Positions 23,794 through 31,828 of a DNA stretch of 34,184 nucleotides are shown piece by piece; position 1 is the stretch's first letter; each line of letters starts with the position of its first letter. The notes under the pieces are model-generated. The model searched no databases and was not told the DNA's origin. It worked only from the letters and a program-made list of their open reading frames with translations. The DNA is taken from assembly GCA_021848775.1 (NCBI GenBank), contig JAJZTR010000005.1, positions 1 to 34,184 on the forward strand, written 5' to 3'. The translations under genes and the position numbers were made by a program. Source of the stretch: Chloroflexota bacterium. Lineage in GTDB: Bacteria; Chloroflexota; Anaerolineae; Anaerolineales; Anaerolineaceae.

Positions 23794-24880
23794 ATGTTTA
23801 ACCGAATCCATGTACCGCTGGATGGATCGACGCTCGCGGAGCGAGCGATTCCTCATGCTGAACAATTTGCCCACATTTTTGGATCGAGCATTGTGCTCTT
23901 GCAGGTCCTCGATCCAACTTCCTTTCACGAAAATCCCAGTGCCGTAGATCCATTGAGTTAGCAGATCCGCAAAGCGGAGGCTGACATGTACATGCAGGGG
24001 ATTGCTGACCGGATTCGTGTGGAGCTGCAAGAAAACCTAAATGATGCTCAGGACGCGCAAGACAAAGGTAAAGAAGCTGTAAAAACGAGTGTCGAATATT
24101 CAATCCGCGAAGGGAAAACGGAGGAAACCATTGTTAATTTTGCCCACAGCGAAGCCATTGACCTGGTGGTAATCAGTACCCATGGATCGGGCGGTTTAAG
24201 CCGCTGGAACATCAGCAGTGTTACGCAAAAAGTGATCAACCTGGTCTATTTGCCTGTGCTGGTTGTACGCGCTTATTGCCAACCTGCAACCTCCGGAGCC
24301 AGGGTGCATTACGGCCGCATCCTGCTGCCGGTTGACAGTTCGCGCCGCGCGGAGATTTCACTTGCCGCAGGAATTGCACTGGCAGGAGGAGAAATACACA
24401 GCGGATTTTTGTCGGAAGGAAATGATCGCTCGATACGCCGTCCCGCACTCCTAAAGTCGCAATCCCAGACAACGCTCGTCCTCACCGCAGTCATCAAGCC
24501 GCCCGAAATCCCCATCCCTGAACCCTACCCCATTGAGATCGAGCAACTCTCCAGCCAATTGATGGATGTCAGCCGTGTGGCGGTTACCAGTTACCTGAAC
24601 AAAATGAAAGTGCGATTACCTGTTGAATGCGAAAGCCGTGTCCTTGAAAACACCAATGTATCCTCAGCAATCCAGGAACTGGCCGACCAGGAGGAAGATA
24701 TCGACCTGGTCGTGTTGTGCGCCCATGGTTACCGGGCAGTTCGCCTGGCCGTATGGAAGTAATGCTCGCAATTACATAGAACATGGCACCAAACCCGTTC
24801 TGGTTATCCAGGATGTGCCGCGTTCCCAGGTTCAGCCGACGGCAGCGGAAATTGCCGCTGAAAAATCGGGGGGTCGCTAA
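23794..24880 (+). pseudogene. Tandem universal stress protein, disrupted by amber codon and frameshift
   Basis: Two USP domains can be read. The first starts MFNRIHVPLDGSTLAERAIP after GTAGGAGGAAATTCC. It is broken at codon 56 by TAG (23959-23961, context DPLS*QIRKAEA, where relatives usually have a sense codon). The frame then continues without change through VVISTHGSGGLSR to the second domain (RILLPVDSSRRAEISLAAG). Near 24732, after CAHGY, the frame shifts: the continuation TGQFAWPYGSNARNYIEHGT and the end ...EKSGGR lie in the +1 frame, as if two bases of an ACAC had been lost. Two independent lesions show a pseudogene. Site F upstream suggests it once belonged to the same regulon as the Dps genes. 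Confidence 0.82.
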
Positions 24881-25067
24881 CAGTGGTGGAGGACGATAGA
24901 ACTCAGACGAGGGAACAGAACGATGGTCCCCCCTTGAATCCTTCTGTCACCAAAACAGAACAGACCCGGGATCTGGTAAATACTCTGGTAAGCTGTTACC
25001 AGCCGGTCGACAGTGAGACACGAGGTCAAAGATCAAAACCCGCCGGATTAGAACGGGATCAGGCAGG

Positions 25068-25777
25068 GCAGATCTGGAGATGCCATTGCTCAATCCTGGG
25101 CCGTCATCAGCGGGGCAGGCGACCCAGAACGCAGCCGCCGAGCTATGTAGTCCGTGGTGGACCGATTGGTTAACCAGCACGACCGGCTGTCGCTTCTCTT
25201 TACACCGCCCTTCAATAAAACGACCAGCGACCCGGGCTACATAAAGGGGTATCTGCCTGGTACCCGTAAGAACGGCGGGTAGTACACGCATGCTGCCATA
25301 AGGACCGCCTGGGCTTATGCCCGCCTTGGAGACGGAAAGCAGGCAGCGGACCTCTTCAATCTTCTCAACCCCATCTTTCATTCCGACAGCGAGGAAAAGG
25401 CCGCTGTTTACCGGGTTGAGCCTTATGTGGTTTGCGCCGATATTTACAGTCAGGCTCCTTATGTGCGCCGCGGTGGGTGGACCTGGTATACAGGTTCAGC
25501 CGCCTGGATGTACCGCCTCGGCCTGGAGACAATCCTCGGGTTCAAGAAAATCGGTGATACACTGCACATTGACCCGGTCATTCCACCTGACTGGGATGGG
25601 TTTGAGATTCGGTATCAATTCGGCGATTCCGTATATCTGATCCAGGTGGACAACTCGGCGCATGTTTCTCAGCATGTCCGGCAAATTATTCTGGATGGGC
25701 AATCGTTGAATGATCGATCCATCCCATTGATAAATGATCATCTCGAGCATCGGGTGGTCGTGGTCCTGGGGGGGTGA
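25068..25777 (+). pseudogene. C-terminal fragment of GH94 / cyclic beta-1,2-glucan synthase-like phosphorylase
   Basis: One frame reads GDAIAQSWAVISGAGDPERS, a TAG, SVVDRLVNQHDRLSLLFTPP, then GYIKGYLPGTRKNGG, a second TAG, YTHAAIRTAWAYARLGDG, and RVEPYVVCADIYS...GGWTWYTGSAAWMYRLGLE. This is the end of the GH94 catalytic domain seen in cellobiose/chitobiose phosphorylases and NdvB-type synthases. Both TAGs stand where relatives have Gln (CAG to TAG). The first two thirds or more of the gene is missing; 24881-25067 shows no GH94 match. It is therefore a decayed remnant, close to the broken USP gene. Confidence 0.78.
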
Positions 25778-25837
25778 AAGTACTGAAATCCCTTAACCTG
25801 CAAAAATAGCCTGCGGGAAATCTAAAACTACATAAGA

Positions 25838-25896
25838 GTGACTCACCAGGGACTCGAATATCATCCCCTAAAGGGGACCGTGACCCATAATTTGTA
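25838..25896 (-). repeat. tRNA-3'-end-like repeat, copy R4
   Basis: Same orientation and 59-bp length as R1 at 4167; the first 42 plus-strand bases differ at one position. It holds the TCCCC-TAAA-GGGGA hairpin and directly abuts the partial tRNA-Lys. Together with R1 it makes a direct repeat about 21.7 kb apart. Confidence 0.75.
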
Positions 25897-25942
25897 GGTG
25901 ACAAACCAGGGACTCGAACCCTGAACCCATTGATTAAGAGTC
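25897..25942 (-). pseudogene. 3' half of tRNA-Lys(CTT), likely integration (att) scar
   Basis: The minus strand reads GACTCTTAATCAATGGGTTC, then AGGGTTCGAGTCCCTGG and TTTGTCACC. This gives the anticodon loop CTCTTAA, the 3' anticodon strand TCAAT, the variable loop, a perfect CAGGG/CCCTG T-stem with TTCGAGT loop, and the 3' acceptor strand. Upstream of the anticodon loop the sequence (TTTCTTGCC) cannot form the 5' anticodon strand ATTGA, and no D-arm or 5' acceptor is present. A break in the anticodon loop is typical of tyrosine-recombinase integration sites. Confidence 0.75.
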
Positions 25943-26509
25943 GGCAAGAAAGGCGTCCAAACCGTATATATGGTGGTCTATCTTCCACATGATCACCATA
26001 TGTGGTGTATATAGTCTATTCGTTCTATATGGTTAAATCGTGGTTGCACCCAAGTTGCACCCGAAATTATGCTCGGGAAGGGATCGGCGAGCTTCTGTCC
26101 AGGAGGTGCTATCGGAATTATTCGACGCCAATAGAAGTGAGAATTAAAAAAATCCGATAATGCGTCCCAGGTAATACATTCACTCTTGGTGAAATCGAGT
26201 GGTGATCGACATATAATAAAATTGGCAACCCATTGAATCTGTTTCTCTATAGATAAAGGCATTTTTCCCATCTTTATTTTCTAGCAAATAAATAGGCGCT
26301 ACCTCATTCGGACTAATTACACTTTTCTCGAATTCCTAGGACCGCAAGTTGAGCAGCGACTGATAAAGCGCAAGGGATTCCACTCTGATGGAAAAGGCGA
26401 ATTTGTTTCGATCTGCCCATTGGATGTATTTTGGAATAATATTAAATCGAATTGTTTGATTTGCGATTGCAATGTCCTTTTACGATGGTATATGTCTGCA
26501 CCAGACAAT
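25943..26509. other. AT-richer region without a certain gene, next to the tRNA scar
   Basis: About 570 bases, visibly richer in A and T than the surroundings. A minus-strand frame of 92 codons (25993-26271, with WRRIIPIAPPGQKLADPFPS) has only a weak start and no known family. A short direct repeat GTTGCACCCAAGTTGCACCC lies at about 26042-26061. It may be the edge of an excised or eroded element. Confidence 0.4.
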
Positions 26510-26950
26510 TTATATTTGTTCGCTTAGATAATTAGTGCCTGCATCAATTTTGGATTGTTCAAACAACTTTTGTGCCGTCTTGCTGATAATTCTCTCTATC
26601 ATTTCTCTAGTGGCTGGACGGACCGAAGGGCCTTTTTCCTCAACAATAAAAATATATGTCTGTTCATCCCTTCCATCCAGAACCAAAGTTATGGGATCGC
26701 CAAGTGCGCGATATATCAAGAGGACGATTAATTGGCAAGTACATAAACTGGTTCCATGGTATTCACAAGTGCAATTATCGTGAAGTGCCCGGGTACTTTG
26801 CAGATCAAAGGATTGAAAGGACCATAAGCCGGCATCGGTAAAAGCTTGTTTCAGAGGCCCAACAAATTTTGAGCACTGAATATCGACAATTTGGAGCGGT
26901 TTTTTACCCTGGTGGTTCATCATCATATATCTCGTTCTAATTCTAGCCAT
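26510..26950 (-). CDS. Hypothetical protein with CxCxYHGTxxCxC motif
   Basis: A 146-residue soluble protein. The centre holds NCTCEYHGTSLCTCQLIVLL, a tight Cys/His cluster suited to metal binding, followed by strand-like LGDPITLVLDGRDEQTYIFI and a C-terminal helix (REMIERIISKTAQKLFEQS). I do not recognise a named family. ATG follows GAGGAAG. It lies 55 bases downstream of the L,D-transpeptidase gene on the same strand. The base composition is lower in GC than its neighbours, which fits the tRNA scar nearby and possible transfer. Confidence 0.6.
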   Translation of the reverse strand: MARIRTRYMMMNHQGKKPLQIVDIQCSKFVGPLKQAFTDAGLWSFQSFDLQSTRALHDNCTCEYHGTSLCTCQLIVLLIYRALGDPITLVLDGRDEQTYIFIVEEKGPSVRPATREMIERIISKTAQKLFEQSKIDAGTNYLSEQI

Positions 26951-27004
26951 CTCACTTACTTCCTCAAAGCGCAGCGTTGCTTAACCGTTAACAAGCTTTT
27001 TTGC

Positions 27005-28072
27005 CTATTTAACGACTTCCACTAGTGTCCCGCCGGGCATCCCTAGGGTCACATCCCCTGGATCATAAGGCACCACCGGTAGTGTCCAGCGGAAAATCCA
27101 TTGCGCGTCCTCGGGACGGCAGTTGACGCAGCCTTGACTCATAGCCTCGCCAAAATTGTTGTGCCAAAACGTCGAGTGGATAGCCACGCCATTACCCTCG
27201 AACAGGGTGGTCCAGCTAACGCCGGCAATATCGTAGCCCCCTCCCGTAGTCCCGCCAGTCATGTGTACCGAAATTAATTTTCTCCAGATGGGGCGAATGC
27301 CTTCTGGTGTCTCCCATTTATCCGTTAGGTTGCCATAGAAATCATTCATCATACCGGTGGAGACTTGAGTGAAGTAAACTTCGTTTTTACCTTCGAAACA
27401 GGATAGGGTTTGGCGAGCTACGTCCACCACTACCCGCTTCTCTTCGCTGTTTGGTGCTATGGGCGCGACATCAGCCTCCTTCAGCGGACGGAAGCCTTCA
27501 GCCCGCGCCCATAACACGTCCCCGAACCCAAACCGCTCGTTAATCCTGTACCAGATTTGACCTTGCTTGTCCGTCTTGATTTGGTCGATCCAGAAAACTT
27601 GGGTGTAATAAACCCTGGGCGTTTCAGTGTTCTGCAGCCATGGTGAACGGGCTGGTGGGTTGCCCAATACGACATCTAAATAAGGAACGCTTACTTCAGC
27701 CCACATTCCAGGCCCTAAAGTACTTTCTGGCAGCTCACTCAAGGTCAAATTGGGGAGATTTTTTACCGGCTGGAGGTAGGGTGCCCAAATATAGCCATCT
27801 GGTGTTTCCACCCAGCGCTGATTCTTCCGCCAGGGCCGACGTCCGACAACTTCCCGCAGCCAGGGAACAATGGTATCGCCATATACCTGCCCAATGGTGT
27901 CACTATCCGAGTCTGGTCGAGCTTTGAGCTCGGTCATGCCAACATTAACACGGCCAAGGCGGTCAGCCTGTGGAAATTCTGGCAGTTCGTATTCGCGAAA
28001 CGCCAGGCTGGTGATGCCAAGCAACGATATTTTTATAAATTCACGCCGGGTAAGGTTACCTGTTATTCGCAT
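27005..28072 (-). CDS. L,D-transpeptidase (YkuD) with N-terminal SH3-like region
   Basis: A 355-residue exported enzyme that forms or changes peptidoglycan cross-links. The N-terminus (LTRREFIKISLLG) resembles a Tat-type or short lipoprotein-free signal. An SH3b-like region follows (about 40-100). The YkuD domain is at about 210-340, with VAIHSTFWHNN (His about 299) and MSQGCVNCRPEDAQW (Cys about 315), the catalytic motif. The start overlaps the DUF2933 gene by 17 bases, so they are co-transcribed. It supports a cell wall with peptidoglycan in this organism, in line with the sortase. Confidence 0.9.
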   Translation of the reverse strand: MRITGNLTRREFIKISLLGITSLAFREYELPEFPQADRLGRVNVGMTELKARPDSDSDTIGQVYGDTIVPWLREVVGRRPWRKNQRWVETPDGYIWAPYLQPVKNLPNLTLSELPESTLGPGMWAEVSVPYLDVVLGNPPARSPWLQNTETPRVYYTQVFWIDQIKTDKQGQIWYRINERFGFGDVLWARAEGFRPLKEADVAPIAPNSEEKRVVVDVARQTLSCFEGKNEVYFTQVSTGMMNDFYGNLTDKWETPEGIRPIWRKLISVHMTGGTTGGGYDIAGVSWTTLFEGNGVAIHSTFWHNNFGEAMSQGCVNCRPEDAQWIFRWTLPVVPYDPGDVTLGMPGGTLVEVVK

Positions 28073-28319
28073 TCTGATTTAATTGTTTAGGTTGTTCGTG
28101 GTGGCTGTGATCTACGCCAGTCGTCCCATGGTTATGGTCTCCCACTCCGTGATCATGCCCCATGAATTTCATCATGAATACATGTGAGAGCGGGCAGACC
28201 AGCACCATTAGGCCGATAAATACCGTACTCAAGGGAAGTTTAAAAACGAATAAGGCCGCAGCCGCTACGGCCAGCACCACAATGGATGCTACTACCACAA
28301 TTCGAGTCGTCTTTGTCAT
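28056..28319 (-). CDS. DUF2933-type small membrane protein, His-rich tail
   Basis: An 87-residue protein with two hydrophobic helices (IVVVASIVVLAVAAAALFV and VFIGLMVLVCPLSHVFMMKF) and a His-rich tail (GHDHGVGDHNHG...DHSHHEQ). The CPLSHxFMMKFMGH pattern is that of DUF2933, found with copper or heavy-metal genes. ATG at 28319 follows GGAGGTTTGG, a strong site; the longer frame to 28472 is not used. It is divergent from the YHS-Lgt-HMA cluster and first in an operon with the L,D-transpeptidase. Confidence 0.78.
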   Translation of the reverse strand: MTKTTRIVVVASIVVLAVAAAALFVFKLPLSTVFIGLMVLVCPLSHVFMMKFMGHDHGVGDHNHGTTGVDHSHHEQPKQLNQNANNR

Positions 28320-28591
28320 CCAAACCTCCAAAGCGAAAATGACTTCAACTCGATGATATTCAGGAATATGCACAAGGTCATCGGCATCTATGCCTGAATA
28401 ATTGCGGGTATTATTGCTTATAGGGGTACCCTTTATCTGGTTTTTCCTCAAATGGGCAATAATACCTATCAACCTGTGCGCTTTACTGCGCTACCATTTA
28501 CCACTTTCCCCTTTTATACTAAAGGCATAAACCAGCGATTTCAGCTGGATCGTCTTTGAAAAATTTTCAAAGGAGGTCAATCTAACTTAAA

Positions 28592-28765
28592 ATGGAAAAA
28601 GATCCTGTTTGCGGGATGAGCGTTGATCCCAAAAGTGCAGCCGGAAAATCGGAGTACCAGGGCAAGACCTATTACTTCTGCTCTCTCGGATGCAAAAGGT
28701 CCTTTGATAGCGATCCGGCGAAGTATGTCGGAAATGCGTCATCAGCTCACACCCACCATCACTAA
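28592..28765 (+). CDS. YHS domain small metal-binding protein
   Basis: A 57-residue protein: MEKDPVCGMSVDPKSAAGKS, then YYFCSLGCKRSFDSDPAKYV and a tail with HTHHH. It carries the full YHS pattern (DPVCGM and FCSxxCKxxF), a small metal-binding domain found in copper and other heavy-metal systems. ATG follows AAAGGAGG about 12 bases upstream. It lies divergent from the DUF2933 gene and starts the plus-strand metal/lipoprotein cluster. Confidence 0.85.
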   Translation: MEKDPVCGMSVDPKSAAGKSEYQGKTYYFCSLGCKRSFDSDPAKYVGNASSAHTHHH

Positions 28766-28853
28766 GAATTTCTCGTTCGTTTCTCTCCTTACTTCCCCGC
28801 AGGCAGCCACACCCCTCCGGTTGACCTGCGGGGACCTATTTTGAAAGCCAGGA

Positions 28854-29639
28854 ATGATTACCGTTTCCATCGACCCCATCATATTTTCTATAGGTCATTT
28901 TGATCTGCGCTGGTACAGCGTGATTGTTATGTTAGCCATCGGAGTGGCTTTTTGGCTGGTTGTAAAAGAGGCTGTCCGAAAAGGTTTTCTCAAAGATTCC
29001 ATCTATGATCTAGCCATCTGGGTGGTCGGCGGGGGTATGATTGGGGCTCGTTTATTCCATGTTATTGACCATTGGCCAGACGTGTTTTCAAAGGATCCGG
29101 GGCGGATTTTCGCCATTTGGGAAGGCGGGTTGGCTATCTGGGGTGGCATTGTCGGTGGTTTGATCACGCTGGCCATTATCGCCTGGCGTAAACATTGGAA
29201 CCTGGCCCGCCTGTTAGACGCCTTCGCACCGGGTGTGGTTTTAGGTCAGGCAATTGGCCGGATTGCTTGCATCGTCACCGGCGATTCGGTAGGGAAGCCT
29301 ACGGAAGGACCGTTTGGATTGGCTTACACCAGCCCGGAGGCCATGGTGCCGAAGCTTGGGGTGTTTTATACACCCACCCCAATTTACGAAATCTTTCTCA
29401 ATGGCGCGATTTTTGTGATTTTATGGCGGCTACGGAAAGCGCAACTTCGGGATGGAGCCTTATTCCTGGTCTATCTCACCTTGTATTCGATCGGCCGTTT
29501 CTTTATTACATTTATGAGCAGCTACCGCGAATTTGCCTTTGGTCTGAACCAGGCTCAGGTCGTCAGCCTGATTGGACTCGCGATTGGCATCCCGTTGCTG
29601 CTGCGCATGGTTTTTATTCAGAAGCGGGCACAGCTTTGA
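28854..29639 (+). CDS. lgt: Prolipoprotein diacylglyceryl transferase
   Basis: A 261-residue membrane enzyme that transfers diacylglyceryl to the lipobox Cys of lipoproteins. The family motifs are GGGMIGARLFHVIDHW, WEGGLAIWGGIVGG, the signature GQAIGRIACIVTGD, and TPTPIYEIF. About seven membrane helices and the normal length suggest it is complete. It is in a cluster with YHS, HMA and DUF2085 genes, so it may be a second, accessory Lgt copy; whether another exists cannot be seen here. Its products could include the predicted lipoprotein sortase at 18603. Confidence 0.93.
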   Translation: MITVSIDPIIFSIGHFDLRWYSVIVMLAIGVAFWLVVKEAVRKGFLKDSIYDLAIWVVGGGMIGARLFHVIDHWPDVFSKDPGRIFAIWEGGLAIWGGIVGGLITLAIIAWRKHWNLARLLDAFAPGVVLGQAIGRIACIVTGDSVGKPTEGPFGLAYTSPEAMVPKLGVFYTPTPIYEIFLNGAIFVILWRLRKAQLRDGALFLVYLTLYSIGRFFITFMSSYREFAFGLNQAQVVSLIGLAIGIPLLLRMVFIQKRAQL

Positions 29640-29720
29640 AAACCAATGCAAATTTGCGTTGGAAGATCAAATCTAGTACACTGACGCTCATCATCTTTGC
29701 GGGTTATTGGAAGGCGGAAC

Positions 29721-30263
29721 ATGAGTGAACCAAAATTAATTGAAATTACTTTGCCGATCCGGGGAATGAACTGCAATGGGTGCGCGTCCACCGTTGAGCG
29801 GGCTATTGGTAAACTTCCGGGTGTCTCGGCAGTAAAAGTCGATTTAAAGACAAACGCTGCTCAAGTTACCTATGATCCGCTAAAAGTTGACCTGCTCGAA
29901 TTTCAATACGCGGTCACTCAAATTGGATATGGCATCCCTACAGAAGAAATCACATTGTCGATCGGAGGCATGAGCTGCGTCTCGTGCTCGTCGCATGTTG
30001 GCAGCGTCCTGGCTGATCTGACCGGCGTTTTGCAGGCAAATGTCAATCTAGATAAAGCCACAGCAGTTGTGACCTATGTTCCGCAGCTAGTCTCAATTGC
30101 TGAGATGGAAAGTGCTGTCGCAAAAGCAGGTTACCAGGCTGCTCCTCTGACGCAGAAAAAATCTACGAGTGATCCCGTTGCAGCCCAAGTGCCTGAGAAA
30201 AATAATTCTACTGACAATGAAAAATTCACCTGGCGGTTTGATACCCTGTTTAAAAGGAAATAA
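29721..30263 (+). CDS. Double heavy-metal-associated (HMA) domain protein
   Basis: A 180-residue protein with two HMA domains: GMNCNGCASTVERAIGKLPG (about 13-75) and GMSCVSCSSHVGSVLADLTG (about 85-150). Each has the CxxC copper(I) site. A short hydrophilic tail follows. There is no P-type ATPase part: it resembles the N-terminal half of a CopA-type pump as a free protein, so it may be a chaperone. ATG at 29721 follows GGAAGGCGG. Its stop is 3 bases before the DUF2085 gene. Confidence 0.88.
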   Translation: MSEPKLIEITLPIRGMNCNGCASTVERAIGKLPGVSAVKVDLKTNAAQVTYDPLKVDLLEFQYAVTQIGYGIPTEEITLSIGGMSCVSCSSHVGSVLADLTGVLQANVNLDKATAVVTYVPQLVSIAEMESAVAKAGYQAAPLTQKKSTSDPVAAQVPEKNNSTDNEKFTWRFDTLFKRK

Positions 30264-30266
30264 TTC

Positions 30267-31043
30267 ATGACCGGGCAATTTGCAGCCAGCACGCCCGTAC
30301 CTCAATCCCGGGTATGGGCCAGGCGTCTGAATCGGTGGGTCTACAAATTCGCAAAATATTGGATCCTCAGTTTCAGCCTGCTGATCGGGCTGTACGTTGG
30401 CCTGCCATTTTTAGCCCCTGTGTTCATGGCCGCGGGATTGGAATTTCCCGCCCGTATCATTTACGGGATTTTTTCTTTCCTGTGTCATCAACTCCCACAG
30501 CGTTCATATTTTTTATTCGGTCAGCAATTCACCTATTCGCTTCCAGAAATTCAAGCGGCATGGCAGGACACCACCAGTTTTTCGCTCCTGCGCCAGTTCA
30601 TTGGCAATCCGCAGATGGGTTGGAAAGTAGCCTGGTCGGACCGAATGGTTTCGATGTACACCAGCATCTTGTTTTTTTCTTGGGTCTGGTATGCGCTGCG
30701 TAAACGAATTGGCGGATTAAGCTGGCAAGGATTGCTGGTTTTTCTGCTGCCCATGGCAATCGATGGGCTCACGCATATGGTCAGCGATATTGCCGGAATA
30801 GGGCAAGGCTTTCGCGATACCAATGCCTGGCTGGCTGCGCTGACGTCCAATTCTTTACCTCCCACATTTTATGCCGGCGACGCCTGGGGATCCTTCAACT
30901 CGATCATGCGACTGATTTCCGGGGTGTTCTTTGGCGCGGGCTTGGTGTGGTTTGGGTACCCGTATTTGAACGAATACTTCGAGGATTTCAAACTCAAAAT
31001 CCAGGAAAAATTCGCCCGGGCAGGTATCTCGCTCGAAAGTTAA
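30267..31043 (+). CDS. DUF2085 membrane protein
   Basis: A 258-residue polytopic membrane protein with the motif FSFLCHQLPQRSYFLFG, the Trp-Ser-Asp-Arg pair AWSDRMVSMY, and LLPMAIDGLTHM. These mark DUF2085, a family found in several phyla, often near metal or redox genes. The CHQxPxRS motif suggests a cofactor or metal site in the membrane. It is translated immediately after the HMA protein, so the two probably work together. The function is unknown. Confidence 0.85.
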   Translation: MTGQFAASTPVPQSRVWARRLNRWVYKFAKYWILSFSLLIGLYVGLPFLAPVFMAAGLEFPARIIYGIFSFLCHQLPQRSYFLFGQQFTYSLPEIQAAWQDTTSFSLLRQFIGNPQMGWKVAWSDRMVSMYTSILFFSWVWYALRKRIGGLSWQGLLVFLLPMAIDGLTHMVSDIAGIGQGFRDTNAWLAALTSNSLPPTFYAGDAWGSFNSIMRLISGVFFGAGLVWFGYPYLNEYFEDFKLKIQEKFARAGISLES

Positions 31044-31050
31044 TTTAATC

Positions 31051-31100
31051 AATTAAAAAGAGGAGCATTCCTGGTCAACGGAATGGTCCTCTTTTTAATT
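31051..31100. terminator. Strong bidirectional terminator
   Basis: A near-perfect 21-base inverted repeat (AATTAAAAAGAGGA-CATTCC and its complement, one mismatch) with an 8-base loop. T-tracts lie at both ends. It lies between the convergent DUF2085 and NarL-type genes. Confidence 0.85.
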
Positions 31101-31123
31101 GGATTTCCGGAAAAGGCGGATTT

Positions 31124-31798
31124 TTAGCCCTCTTCCTCATGGGCAATATCCGGAGGAATCAAACCCATGGAAACTGCCTTCATCACCGCTTCAGTGCGGC
31201 TGTTAGCCTGCATTTTTTCGAAGATCCTTGCAATATGGCCCTGAACGGTACGGTCGCTGATCGCCAACTGTTGGGCGATCGCCCGGTTTGTTTGTCCTTT
31301 GGCAGCCAGTGTCAGCACTTCCATCTCGCGGTCAGAAAGGTTGACGGTAATTGAAGGTCCGGCCGGTGAAGAAAGATAAGCCATCACTTTTGACACAATC
31401 GCCCGGTCCAGCACCGATTTTCCCTGATGAACATCCCGCACTGCCTGAATGATTTCCATCGGCTTGGCGGTCTTGAGTACATAGCCGTTTGCGCCAGCCT
31501 TGAGAACCGCGGTCACGTAGGGATCATCATCATAAGCAGTTAGTACCAGCACTCCTACTGGCCAGCGGTTGGAGCGGATATGGCGGGTAACTTCGATCCC
31601 TGAGGCCTTCGGCATTTGAATATCCAGAATGGCGACGTCTGGTTTGTGTTGATCGATGAGATTTTTTGCTTGCTCCCCGTCATCTGCCTCAGCGACAACT
31701 TCGAAATCATCTTCCAAGTCCAGGAATTGGCGTATACCCGCCCTGACAATTAAGTGATCATCCGCCAAAATCAGGCGTATTTTTTTTGTTCCTGTCAT
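31124..31798 (-). CDS. NarL/LuxR-family response regulator
   Basis: A 224-residue regulator: receiver domain (about 8-125; DD at the start, phospho-Asp about 59 in VAILDIQMP, Lys in YVLKTA) and a LuxR-type helix-turn-helix (about 158-215; LSDREMEVLTLAAKGQTNRA, TVQGHIARIFEKM). ATG follows AAGGATTG. Its partner is probably the NarL-type histidine kinase at 32576-34184, although a methyltransferase gene lies between. Confidence 0.93.
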   Translation of the reverse strand: MTGTKKIRLILADDHLIVRAGIRQFLDLEDDFEVVAEADDGEQAKNLIDQHKPDVAILDIQMPKASGIEVTRHIRSNRWPVGVLVLTAYDDDPYVTAVLKAGANGYVLKTAKPMEIIQAVRDVHQGKSVLDRAIVSKVMAYLSSPAGPSITVNLSDREMEVLTLAAKGQTNRAIAQQLAISDRTVQGHIARIFEKMQANSRTEAVMKAVSMGLIPPDIAHEEEG

Positions 31799-31828
31799 CG
31801 ATTCAATCCTTAATATCGAAATAACTGA

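Noticed and set aside
23959-25282. TAG read as a sense codon (reassignment or suppression)
   Set aside because: Intact genes in the window, such as the secreted protein at 2821 and the small membrane protein at 11641, end with TAG, and the USP gene also has a frameshift.
25993-26271. 92-codon minus-strand frame next to the tRNA scar
   Set aside because: The start site is weak and no integrase or other family is recognisable. It is noted only within the intergenic entry.
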